A stretch of 64,000 bases of DNA from Gottfriedia sp002574545 (lineage in GTDB: Bacteria; Bacillota; Bacilli; Bacillales; Bacillaceae_G): NCBI GenBank assembly GCA_052180195.1, contig CP197469.1; one strand, given 5' to 3'. This document shows, one piece after another, positions 25,182 to 32,496 of this stretch (its first letter is position 1; the number at the start of each line of letters is the position of its first letter). The position numbers and the translations under genes are program-made. Under the pieces are notes generated by a model. The model saw only the letters and a list, made by a program, of their open reading frames with translations. It had not been told where the DNA came from and did no database searches.

Positions 25182-26156
25182 CTATATTTCAAGTATTATT
25201 TGATCTGATTTTGCCCTAGAGACACAAGTTAAAATCATTTTATTGCTTTTTCTTTGGTCCTCATCTAATAGAAAGTCGTGATGCTCAATTTGCCCATCGA
25301 TTACATTTACTTCGCATGTACCACATCGACCAACTCTACAGGAATATGGTACTTTTAAGCCTTCATCGAGTAAAACATCTAATAAAGTTTTATCGACGGG
25401 AACTTGTTTTGTCGTACCATTGGCCAGTTTTACCTCAAAAGGTCTAGCGTTAGCCAATAATTGTGGTGTAAATACTTCAATATGAACACTTGATTTCGGA
25501 TAGCCAAATGCATAAGCTGATTCATTAAATTGAGAAATAAACCGATTAGGACCACAAAAATATACATGAGTTCCGATTGAATGGTCTAAAAGCGTTTCAA
25601 CTTTTATCCGACTAGAATTAAGTTCTTTCGTAAAGTAAAAAGTTGTCTCTTCTTTATAATATTCATTTAAAAAATCATAAAATGCACTACTTGATTTTGT
25701 TGCCGAAGTATAGTGAAGTTCAAACGATTTATTTTTACTTTTTAATTCTTTCATCATTGATATAAATGGCGTTATGCCAATACCCGCTGCATAAAACACA
25801 TGATGTTTCGCTCTTGAACTTAATGGAAAATGATTTTTAGGATAACTAATCCGCAGTCGATCCCCTACTTTCATTCGTTCATGCCAATATTTTGAACCAC
25901 CTTTTGATTCCGAACTTAAATGAATCGCAATCTTATATGTGTTATCAATAAGTGAATGGTGAACTAAAGAATAAGGTCTACAAATAATCTCATTTTCTAC
26001 ATCAACATATGTATTGATATGAGAACCTCCACTAAAAGTTGGAAGAATAAATCCATCAATTGGAATGAAACTAAATTCTTTAACCTGTTGTGTTATTTGC
26101 TTTATTTCATTCACACGAACTAGTATCGTATTCTCGATCAATACATTCACTCCCAT
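25182..26156 (-). CDS. PDR/VanB-type oxidoreductase (flavin, NAD, [2Fe-2S]); DmmC-like reductase
   Basis: An electron-transfer protein of the phthalate dioxygenase reductase class. Flavin motif RPYSLVHH, then GGSKYWHERMKVGD, NAD motif AAGIGITPFISMM, and a C-terminal plant-type ferredoxin with C-x4-C-x2-C (CRVGRCGTC) and a fourth cysteine in ILTCVSR. It should pass electrons from NAD(P)H to the heme oxygenase encoded two genes upstream. The ATG at 26156 directly follows the previous stop but has no ribosome binding site. A TTG at 26141, 8 bases after GGGAG, is the more likely start (319 residues). Family members also act in vanillate demethylation, but the neighbours point to amine demethylation. 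Confidence 0.85.
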   Translation of the reverse strand: MGVNVLIENTILVRVNEIKQITQQVKEFSFIPIDGFILPTFSGGSHINTYVDVENEIICRPYSLVHHSLIDNTYKIAIHLSSESKGGSKYWHERMKVGDRLRISYPKNHFPLSSRAKHHVFYAAGIGITPFISMMKELKSKNKSFELHYTSATKSSSAFYDFLNEYYKEETTFYFTKELNSSRIKVETLLDHSIGTHVYFCGPNRFISQFNESAYAFGYPKSSVHIEVFTPQLLANARPFEVKLANGTTKQVPVDKTLLDVLLDEGLKVPYSCRVGRCGTCEVNVIDGQIEHHDFLLDEDQRKSNKMILTCVSRAKSDQIILEI

Positions 26157-26645
26157 CTACAATTTAGCAACGTTTCCTAAATATGCGTCATAATGGACCG
26201 AATAATGGTCAGAAACTGAAAGTAATAAATGACAATTTTCACATGAAACTTCTTTACCTATTTCTAAATTTTTTAATTCCGTTAAACTATGACAACGACA
26301 ACAAAAAACCTTTGAGTTTAATTCACCATAACCAACATATTGCACTTCATCTTCAAAAAATCCAACATCTTCTATAATTGGCCGTAATTTTTTTAGTTCT
26401 TCTTTACTTAGTGCTAAATATAAATAGCTACCCATTTTCTGACTTTGCAACCAAGTTTTAAGATTACTTTCCAATTGTTCTGGACTTGAATCAAATCCGA
26501 TGAATACAAAATCAAAAGAATAGTTTTTCTCAAGTAACTTTTCTATTATTGGCTGAATTAACGACCTCCCTCTATGATTCGAACAAATTAAATACTTTCT
26601 TTTTCCATCTATAAAACTAGCTTCTTCAACTATTAAATTATTCAT
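26157..26645 (-). CDS. DmmA-like subunit of a dimethylamine monooxygenase-type system
   Basis: A 162-residue soluble protein. Its N-terminal two thirds look like an alpha/beta domain (KYLICSNHRGRSLIQPIIEKLL and YLYLALSKEELKKLRPIIE). The C-terminal third has two CxxC pairs (CCRCHSL and CENCHLLL, about 24 residues apart) that could bind zinc or a rubredoxin-type iron. This arrangement, between a DUF3445 heme protein and a VanB-type reductase, fits the family named dimethylamine monooxygenase subunit DmmA. It lies 6 bases after the DUF3445 gene, and its stop touches the reductase ATG. The role in the complex is not certain. Confidence 0.65.
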   Translation of the reverse strand: MNNLIVEEASFIDGKRKYLICSNHRGRSLIQPIIEKLLEKNYSFDFVFIGFDSSPEQLESNLKTWLQSQKMGSYLYLALSKEELKKLRPIIEDVGFFEDEVQYVGYGELNSKVFCCRCHSLTELKNLEIGKEVSCENCHLLLSVSDHYSVHYDAYLGNVAKL

Positions 26646-26651
26646 CGCATT

Positions 26652-27602
26652 CTACCCAACTTCTTCAAGTTTATTTTTCAAATATGTTATTACTTCTTTT
26701 TTATATGAAGAGATTCCTTTATAATCTAAAATGAAATCCGGCAATTCACATACTATATTATAAAATTGCTTTAACCATTCTTTATTAAGCGCTAATTTCT
26801 CTAGTGGTAATAAATGAGTATGAATCGTAAATAGTAGTCCATTAGTAGCAGCCAACCTAAATAACTTTTGAACTTCAACGCGTAAATGAACAAATTTCCC
26901 GACATTATCAGTTGTAACTTTTTTTCGTTCCTTACCCCATTGATCGAATGTTTCTAAAGAAGTATCTAATCTATTTCCTGCCATGAGTGACCAATTTTTA
27001 CGAGTCCAAGGTGCACCTTGTTCAATCGTTTTTAAGAAACGAAGAATTCGATCATCCAATGACTTTTCAGTAAACTTTGGGATCGGTTGATGAATCTCTT
27101 TAAATCTCATTCCTAGTTTAAAAGTAAGTGACCAATTCGAAGGAAAACAGAGATGCCCAGCATCTAAAAATAAATCGCCATCTCGTTGACTCATATATAT
27201 TAAATCCTCTTGTACATGTCTACCTAAGAAATTCAACGGCTTTCCTAAAACTGAAGTTCGATCGCCGATGCGAAATTGTTCCACCTCCATCAAAAGCTTA
27301 TTATAAAACGTCCAATATTCATTCCCTTTATGAACTTCAAAATATTTTGGGTAATACGTTATTAAATGATCTAAAACTAATTCTACAATTTCCCATTGCC
27401 CTTCAAAACTAGTAGGAAGTGCTTGATAACAATGGTTAGGTGAATTATGTAACAAGCTTCTTTTTAATTTTATTTCATCCTCATATTTAGGAGTAATCTC
27501 AATACTTACAGGTGGATCTAATATAATCGAATTATTTGAGTAACGAAATATCTCTTCTTTAAACGGATACGGAAAGCTTTCTATTTCATTAACTGGTTTC
27601 AT
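26652..27602 (-). CDS. heme-dependent oxidative N-demethylase family protein (DUF3445)
   Basis: A 316-residue protein of the DUF3445 family, whose characterised members are heme-dependent oxidative N-demethylases with a PAS-like heme fold and the DmmD component of dimethylamine monooxygenase. Family stretches are DLIYMSQRDGDLFLDAGHLCFPSNW, RFKEIHQPIP and the C-terminal LRVEVQKLFRL with LLFTIHTHLLPLE. It would oxidise a secondary or tertiary methylamine, releasing formaldehyde. The exact amine is not predictable. It is the first gene of a three-gene operon with its own consensus promoter and strong terminator. The ribosome binding site is AAAGGGTG. Confidence 0.78.
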   Translation of the reverse strand: MKPVNEIESFPYPFKEEIFRYSNNSIILDPPVSIEITPKYEDEIKLKRSLLHNSPNHCYQALPTSFEGQWEIVELVLDHLITYYPKYFEVHKGNEYWTFYNKLLMEVEQFRIGDRTSVLGKPLNFLGRHVQEDLIYMSQRDGDLFLDAGHLCFPSNWSLTFKLGMRFKEIHQPIPKFTEKSLDDRILRFLKTIEQGAPWTRKNWSLMAGNRLDTSLETFDQWGKERKKVTTDNVGKFVHLRVEVQKLFRLAATNGLLFTIHTHLLPLEKLALNKEWLKQFYNIVCELPDFILDYKGISSYKKEVITYLKNKLEEVG

Positions 27603-27700
27603 CTGAACACCCTTTATAGTAGATTAAAAAGTAAATCGTTCAAATAAGTTAAACTAGCCAAAGATTAACATACTCTTTTTTGTTCCATTAGAGTTAATTA

Positions 27701-27730
27701 ATTATAAGAATATTCTGTCTTTTATGTCAA
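27701..27730 (-). promoter_or_regulatory. consensus promoter of the N-demethylase-like operon
   Basis: On the minus strand, TTGACA (27730-27725), an 18-bp spacer and TATAAT (27706-27701). The start codon at 27602 is about 90 bases downstream of the expected start of transcription. A short dyad CTTTTATT / AATAAAAG (27741-27762) lies just upstream of the -35. The rest of 27603-27889 shows no gene. Confidence 0.8.
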
Positions 27731-27889
27731 TAGTAAGTCCCTTTTATTGTACATAATAAAAGAAAGTTTATAAGGTACTACATCTGTAGTTTCACACTTT
27801 TACTTCTCTATGAACCATTAAGCATATGTCTTTATTTTGTGTTCTCTCCTTCAAACAATCCTGAATAAGTTGTGATCTTTCCATACAAA

Positions 27890-27920
27890 AAAATTGCCTA
27901 TAATTTTTATAAGCAATTTT
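27890..27920 (-). terminator. terminator of the CstR-rhodanese operon
   Basis: Stem AAAATTGC / GCAATTTT with an inner TATAA/TTATA extension and T-rich minus-strand tail, 12 bases beyond the stop at 27932. Confidence 0.75.
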
Positions 27921-27931
27921 AATCATAATGT

Positions 27932-28228
27932 TTATTCGATTTCTCCTGTCCAAGCAAGCATACCGCCAGTCATGTTCACAACATTAAATCCATGACTTTC
28001 TAAAAACTGTACTGCTCGGCTACTCCTACCACCAGCATGACATACAACGATGTATTCATTATTTTTATCTAAATCGGCCATGCGAAATTCGATTAATCCA
28101 AGTGGAATATGCTCAGCACCTGGAATCATTCCGTTTGCTACTTCATCTGCCTCTCGAACATCAATTATATTAACTGATTGTCCATTTTTTAATAGTTCTT
28201 CAAGTTTTTCTGCTGTAATTTCTTTCAT
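27932..28228 (-). CDS. single-domain rhodanese-like sulfurtransferase
   Basis: A 98-residue cytoplasmic rhodanese domain. The order is typical: NIIDVREADEVANGMIPGAEHIPL, then the active loop VCHAGGRSSRA with the persulfide-forming cysteine, and NVVNMTGGMLAW at the end. Such proteins carry sulfane sulfur. It is the third gene of a unit with CstR and a membrane-anchored rhodanese, so it probably handles per- or polysulfide sulfur. The gap to the previous gene is 16 bases, with an AAAGGAG ribosome binding site. Confidence 0.9.
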   Translation of the reverse strand: MKEITAEKLEELLKNGQSVNIIDVREADEVANGMIPGAEHIPLGLIEFRMADLDKNNEYIVVCHAGGRSSRAVQFLESHGFNVVNMTGGMLAWTGEIE

Positions 28229-28244
28229 TTATAACTCTCCTTTA

Positions 28245-28598
28245 TTAAGACCAGGTACTCATTCCGCCTTTTACATTTGTAATATTTGTATAGCCCATTT
28301 TTTTAAGAACTTTACATGCTTTTTTACTTCTCATTCCACTCTGGCAAATAATGATTGTTTCTTGATCTTTTGATAGATGATTTATATTTTGCTTTAACAA
28401 ATGCAATGGAATATTTTTGAATTCTTTAATATGTCTTCCTTTATATTCTGCAGGGGTTCTAACATCAATGAATTGTTTTTCCTTACTTTTCAATTCATTT
28501 TTTAGTTCAGTTGTTGAAATTTGCTTAACCCCTTTGATTGGAAGAAAAGTTTGTACTAGAAAATAAGTAATTAATCCGATGATTAGAATATTTAACAT
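28245..28598 (-). CDS. membrane-anchored rhodanese-like protein
   Basis: A 117-residue protein. Residues 3-19 (NILIIGLITYFLVQTFL) form a membrane anchor and the rest is a rhodanese domain with QFIDVRTPAEYKGRHI, active loop ICQSGMRSKKA and NVKGGMSTW at the C-terminus. Whether the domain faces inside or outside is not clear; the basic residues after the helix suggest inside. It lies between cstR and the cytoplasmic rhodanese gene in one operon. The ribosome binding site is weak. Confidence 0.85.
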   Translation of the reverse strand: MLNILIIGLITYFLVQTFLPIKGVKQISTTELKNELKSKEKQFIDVRTPAEYKGRHIKEFKNIPLHLLKQNINHLSKDQETIIICQSGMRSKKACKVLKKMGYTNITNVKGGMSTWS

Positions 28599-28659
28599 TT
28601 CAATGAATGTCCTACTTTCAAAAAATTTTTTGGCCTGTAATAGGTTTTACGAAAGATTT

Positions 28660-28920
28660 TTATCTACTTTTTACTAATAAATTAACTGCTTCTTTTACAA
28701 GCTCTTCTGCATTTTCTCCATTTTCATCTGCTAGTCTTACACATTCAATTAGATTTGTACTGACGATCACTCCAATTGTACGATCCATTGCCGCTCTAAC
28801 TGCCGATAATTGTGTTATAACATCTTTACAGCCCTTATCCTCTTCCATCATCTTTAAAATGCCTCTAAGCTGCCCTTCGATTCTTTTGACTCTATTTTTT
28901 ATTTGATCATCATAAGTCAT
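28660..28920 (-). CDS. cstR: CsoR/CstR-family persulfide-sensing repressor
   Basis: An 86-residue all-helical repressor. From the ATG at 28920 the two cysteines fall at C31 and C60, the positions of the persulfide-reactive pair of CstR, and the copper-binding histidine of CsoR is replaced (N56), so it is a sulfur sensor and not a copper sensor. The N-terminus MTYDDQIKNRVKRIEGQLRG is typical. An upstream in-frame ATG (28938) precedes the AAGGAAA ribosome binding site and is rejected. It heads an operon with two rhodaneses and has its own operator-like dyad in the promoter. Confidence 0.88.
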   Translation of the reverse strand: MTYDDQIKNRVKRIEGQLRGILKMMEEDKGCKDVITQLSAVRAAMDRTIGVIVSTNLIECVRLADENGENAEELVKEAVNLLVKSR

Positions 28921-28966
28921 ACAAATCTTTCCTTTCATTGAAAAATTTTTATATTAGATAAATTGA

Positions 28967-28995
28967 ACTATATACCCAGATAGGTATGATGTCAA
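28967..28995 (-). promoter_or_regulatory. cstR promoter with CstR-type operator in the spacer
   Basis: On the minus strand, TTGACA (28995-28990), 17-bp spacer, TATAGT (28972-28967). The spacer contains the dyad ATACC-N6-GGTAT (28972-28987, plus strand ATACCCAGATAGGTAT), close to the C/G-tract dyads bound by CsoR/CstR proteins. Binding there would block RNA polymerase, so autorepression relieved by persulfide is predicted. Confidence 0.75.
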
Positions 28996-29084
28996 ATAAA
29001 TTTGATTCCATTTTAGATTAGTAGAAAAAGAAGATTAATGTCATATACTGTTGAAAAATAGTCAATTTATTTTTAAACAGCATA

Positions 29085-29114
29085 AAAGCCTGGTATCAAA
29101 CGATTCCAGGCTTT
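29085..29114 (-). terminator. hairpin terminator candidate
   Basis: A 9-bp perfect stem AAAGCCTGG / CCAGGCTTT with a 12-base loop, 7 bases beyond the stop of the 38-residue gene. The T tract on the minus strand is short (TTTTATG). Confidence 0.6.
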
Positions 29115-29120
29115 ACTTCT

Positions 29121-29237
29121 TCACATATTTATGACTAAGAAGGGTATCGTGATAATTGCTATAATCATTATTAACCAATTATTCTTCTTAATATGAGTGA
29201 TTTCTTCCTCCAATATGAGCTCTTCACTTTTTTTCAT
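29121..29237 (-). CDS. small single-pass membrane protein, 38 aa
   Basis: An open frame from ATG 29237 to TGA 29121 encodes a charged N-terminal half (MKKSEELILEEEITHIKKN) followed by one hydrophobic helix (WLIMIIAIITIPFLVINM) that reaches the C-terminus, a tail-anchored layout. A TAGGAA lies 8 bases before the ATG, and a hairpin follows the stop. I do not recognise the family. Support is the sensible composition and the flanking signals only. Confidence 0.5.
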   Translation of the reverse strand: MKKSEELILEEEITHIKKNNWLIMIIAIITIPFLVINM

Positions 29238-29427
29238 TATATATTCCTACTTTCAGTTTTGATTAATTTATTCTTCTATTTAAGATTTATTTCCTTAAAT
29301 AAAGCTTAAAATACCTGTAAGTAACAATTTTATTGCGATTTAACTTTATATAATGAAAATGAAAATTAAATGAAAAACCTTATTCGAACATCAATTATTT
29401 CCTATTTAATCCATTTTACTTTTCCTT

Positions 29428-29964
29428 TTAGTGTATTATTCTTACTCGATCAAACGGAAAAAAAACTCCTTCAACTTTACCAACTATTTCAGACTGTTTA
29501 ATATACCCTAATCCATTTCTACTATCTTTACTATTAAGACGATTATCACCCATTACTAAATAAGATTGATTTGGAACTTTAACTTGATTAAATTGTAAAT
29601 ATTTTTTATAGACATTTTTTAAGTGGTCATTTAGATAATTTTCTGATACTTGTTTTCCATTAATATAAAGGTTTCCATTTGTTAAATGAACCGTGTCATT
29701 TGGCAAGCCAATTATTCTTTTGACATAATACTTAGGGTCATTTTGTTTTTTTATGATGACAACTTCACCTCTATTGATTGTTGAAAGATGGAATGAGGCT
29801 TTGTTTACAAACAAATAGTCATTATTATGTAGTGTCGGTTGCATCGAAGCACCTTGAACAATAAAGGGTGAAAAAATAAAAACCTTAACAATTAATGCAA
29901 TCGTAAAAGAATAGATTAATAGTTTAAAAGTTTGCCATGCAGAATCTTTTTTTCGTATTTTCAA
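29428..29964 (-). CDS. type I signal peptidase
   Basis: A 178-residue membrane-anchored serine protease that removes signal peptides outside the membrane. One N-terminal helix (residues 13-31) is followed by the Ser/Lys dyad: GASMQPT with S40 and YYVKRIIGLP with K82, then the MGDNRLNSKDSR box. I chose a TTG start at 29964, eight bases behind AAAGGGG, since an ATG 23 codons upstream lacks a ribosome binding site and would add a non-homologous tail. It belongs to the short Gram-positive SipS/SipT type. It is a single gene, so it may be an accessory peptidase. Confidence 0.9.
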   Translation of the reverse strand: MKIRKKDSAWQTFKLLIYSFTIALIVKVFIFSPFIVQGASMQPTLHNNDYLFVNKASFHLSTINRGEVVIIKKQNDPKYYVKRIIGLPNDTVHLTNGNLYINGKQVSENYLNDHLKNVYKKYLQFNQVKVPNQSYLVMGDNRLNSKDSRNGLGYIKQSEIVGKVEGVFFPFDRVRIIH

Positions 29965-30051
29965 CTTTGTATCCCCTTTAAATTTATTGTTTCCACACTT
30001 TAACATAATACGATTAATTGTTTGAATATTCATTACAAAACTTTAATAAAA

Positions 30052-30085
30052 AAATAGCAAAGCTTACTAATTCACTTTGCTATTT
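30052..30085 (-). terminator. terminator of the acyl-CoA synthetase gene
   Basis: An 11-bp perfect stem AAATAGCAAAG / CTTTGCTATTT with a 12-base loop and T6 on the minus strand, 19 bases beyond the stop at 30104. Confidence 0.85.
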
Positions 30086-30103
30086 CTTTAATGTTTAGGA
30101 GTT

Positions 30104-31747
30104 TTAAACTTGATTTTGTGCAGTTTCGATAGCCTGCTCTCTAAGTCGGAATTTTTGTATTTTTCCCGAGGCAGTCATCGGGTAAGCTTCTACAAACTCT
30201 ATATATCGAGGAATTTTATGTTTTGAGATTTTCCCTCTACAGTACAATCGTATATCCTCTTGTGTTATTTTTATTCCTTCTTTAAGAATAATCCAAGCCA
30301 TTACTTCTTCCCCATAAACTTGATCAGGTACTCCAACTACTTGAACATCTAACACATCTGGGTGAGTATATAAAAATTCTTCAATTTCTCGAGGATAAAT
30401 ATTTTCCCCACCGCGGATAATCATGTCTTTTAGCCTACCAGTCACTTTGCAATAGCCACTGTCGTCCATGATCGCTAAATCTCCAGTATGTAACCAGCCA
30501 TCTTCGTCAATTGCATTACGAGTAGCTTCTTCATTTTTATAGTAACCTTTCATTACATGATAGCCTCTAGTACAAAGTTCACCTTGCACTCCACGGGGTA
30601 CTTCATTAGAAGTGCCAGGTTCTACTATTTTCACTTCAACATTGGGTAATGCCTTACCAACCGTTTCAACTCGTACCTCAATTGGATCATTCGTTCTAGT
30701 TTGTGTGATAACTGGAGAAGACTCCGTTTGGCCATATGCTATTGTAATCTCTGAAATTCCCATTTTTTCGATTACTGCTTTCATTACCTCGATTGGGCAG
30801 TTTGAACCTGCCATTATTCCAGTTCGTAATGTTGATAAATCATATTTAGAAAAATCAGGTTCATTTAATTCAGCAATAAACATTGTAGGAACTCCATGTA
30901 ATCCGGTACATTTTTCATCTTGTACTGTTTGAAGCACTCTTTTTGGACTAAAGTCTTGGACAGGTACCATTGTTGCTCCAACTGTTACACAAGCCATCGT
31001 TCCTAAAACGCATCCAAAACAGTGAAAAAATGGTACAGGAATGCAAAGCCGGTCATCTTTTGTTAATTCCATACAATTTGCGATGTTGTACCCATTATTC
31101 ACGATATTTGAATGTGTAAGCATTACTCCTTTTGGGAAACCGGTAGTACCAGAAGTATATTGCATATTAATTACATCATGTGGGCTCATTGTTGCGATTC
31201 TTGTATCTAACTCTAAGTCTGAAGTATTTTTTGCTAAGGAAATTAACTCGTTCCATGAAAATGTTCCTGGATATTTTTTATCGCCAAGTACAATAACATT
31301 ACGTAGATACGGTAATCGACTGCTCTTTAACTCTCCAGGTTCTGCATCCTTTAACTCTGGCACGATTTCATATAGCATTTCAATATATGAAGAATCTTTA
31401 TACTGATCCATTAATATGATTGTCGTTGAATCAGATTGCTTTAATAAATATTCTAGTTCTGCTGTACGATAATTTGTATTTACTGTTACAAGTACTCCAC
31501 CCATTTTTCCAGTAGCAAATTGTGAAGTAAGCCATTCAGGTGTATTAGAAGACCATATTGCAATATGATCGCCTTTTTTTATGCTAAGACTCATTAATCC
31601 TTTTGCAATTTCTCTACAATAGTTTTCAAATTGCTCATAATTCATCCTCAAACCTCTATCCGCGTAGACAACAGCCTCGTGAGTAGGATGCAATTTCGCT
31701 TTTTCTTCTAATAATTTCCCTATCGTTACATCTAGTAAATTTGTCAT
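30104..31747 (-). CDS. AMP-dependent acyl-CoA synthetase
   Basis: A 547-residue ANL-superfamily ligase, activating a fatty or other carboxylic acid with ATP and CoA. The P-loop-like motif MQYTSGTTGFPKGVMLTH is near residue 195, the AYGQTESSP motif near 345, WLHTGDLAIMDDSGY near 420 and the hinge GRLKDMIIRGGENIYPREIE after it, with the C-terminal catalytic lysine in MTASGKIQKF. The sequence resembles the YngI/FadD3-like medium-chain group. The chain-length preference is unknown. An AAGGAGG precedes the ATG. It is a single-gene unit. Confidence 0.9.
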   Translation of the reverse strand: MTNLLDVTIGKLLEEKAKLHPTHEAVVYADRGLRMNYEQFENYCREIAKGLMSLSIKKGDHIAIWSSNTPEWLTSQFATGKMGGVLVTVNTNYRTAELEYLLKQSDSTTIILMDQYKDSSYIEMLYEIVPELKDAEPGELKSSRLPYLRNVIVLGDKKYPGTFSWNELISLAKNTSDLELDTRIATMSPHDVINMQYTSGTTGFPKGVMLTHSNIVNNGYNIANCMELTKDDRLCIPVPFFHCFGCVLGTMACVTVGATMVPVQDFSPKRVLQTVQDEKCTGLHGVPTMFIAELNEPDFSKYDLSTLRTGIMAGSNCPIEVMKAVIEKMGISEITIAYGQTESSPVITQTRTNDPIEVRVETVGKALPNVEVKIVEPGTSNEVPRGVQGELCTRGYHVMKGYYKNEEATRNAIDEDGWLHTGDLAIMDDSGYCKVTGRLKDMIIRGGENIYPREIEEFLYTHPDVLDVQVVGVPDQVYGEEVMAWIILKEGIKITQEDIRLYCRGKISKHKIPRYIEFVEAYPMTASGKIQKFRLREQAIETAQNQV

Positions 31748-31898
31748 CTGATCCTCCTTGATTGGTTACCGTTCCAAAAGGACGCGTAATTAGTATTTAA
31801 ACTCAACATAATTAAGAATATTCTATGTTTTTAGACTTTTCCCTTTTAAATTTATTGTAATTCATTTTCTGTTTTATTAATTTTTTTCAGCATAAAAA

Positions 31899-31924
31899 AG
31901 GAATCTAATTTTTATTAGATTCCT
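31899..31924 (-). terminator. terminator of the BsuPI lipoprotein gene
   Basis: A 10-bp perfect stem AGGAATCTAA / TTAGATTCCT with a 6-base loop and T6 on the minus strand, 10 bases beyond the stop at 31934. Confidence 0.9.
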
Positions 31925-31933
31925 AATTGGTAA

Positions 31934-32395
31934 CTATTTAATCTCAATTTCAAGTACTGCTTTGATATTTCTACTTGTTGCAGTCGACATAAATTCTATT
32001 TTATATGTACCCTTAGGTAGTCCATCTACTAGTTTGTAGTAATCTTCATAGTAAACTAATTCTTGTGCTTGCTTTAAAGTAACGCTTTTTAGTTTTTGAG
32101 TAGAAACTTCATCCTTTGACCTTTGTCTAAGAACTTTCCCAAAATGGTCTATGATTTTAAAATCATATTCTATGGTCGAAGAAAATACTAGTTTTTCAGG
32201 ATGTTCATTTTGGTTTTTTAAAGTAAAAATAAAAGATTTATCATGTTTTTCTTCTACTAATTTTAATGAAGGCACAATTCCCATAAAAACAATTCCTTGA
32301 GTTTCGATAGGAAGTTCTTTTTTTTCACTCACTTTAGGTTGAGAACAGCTACAAATAAGTGTAAAAGTAAAGAAAATTAGTATAGTAATTTTAAT
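31934..32395 (-). CDS. lipoprotein with BsuPI-type proteinase inhibitor domain, non-standard start
   Basis: The C-terminal 105 residues align by eye with the intracellular proteinase inhibitor of B. subtilis (BsuPI): FIFTLKNQNEHPEKLVFSST, then YDFKIIDHFGKVLRQRS and VDGLPKGTYKIEF. The longest frame with a normal start begins at a GTG (32332), which would leave the protein without a leader. The frame stays open upstream and encodes a hydrophobic stretch ending in the lipobox-like LICSCSQ, so the mature protein should be a lipoprotein anchored outside. The only start candidates there are ATT codons: 32395 is 11 bases after AAGGAG. It lies directly downstream of the dual-protease gene in the same direction. 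Confidence 0.65.
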   Translation of the reverse strand: MKITILIFFTFTLICSCSQPKVSEKKELPIETQGIVFMGIVPSLKLVEEKHDKSFIFTLKNQNEHPEKLVFSSTIEYDFKIIDHFGKVLRQRSKDEVSTQKLKSVTLKQAQELVYYEDYYKLVDGLPKGTYKIEFMSTATSRNIKAVLEIEIK

Positions 32396-32420
32396 AAAAG
32401 ATTCAACTCCTTATTAAAAG

Positions 32421-32445
32421 GATAGGAGCAAAATTGGCTCCTATC
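32421..32445 (-). terminator. terminator between protease and inhibitor genes
   Basis: A 9-bp perfect stem GATAGGAGC / GCTCCTATC with a 7-base loop; on the minus strand it is followed by CTTTTAAT. It lies about 50 bases beyond the protease stop and just before the ribosome binding site of the lipoprotein gene. The T tail is short, so readthrough is possible. Confidence 0.65.
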
Positions 32446-32496
32446 TCTTTTATTTGAAAATTTTAAGTAAATTACTTTAATGTCTATTAGCGTTTT

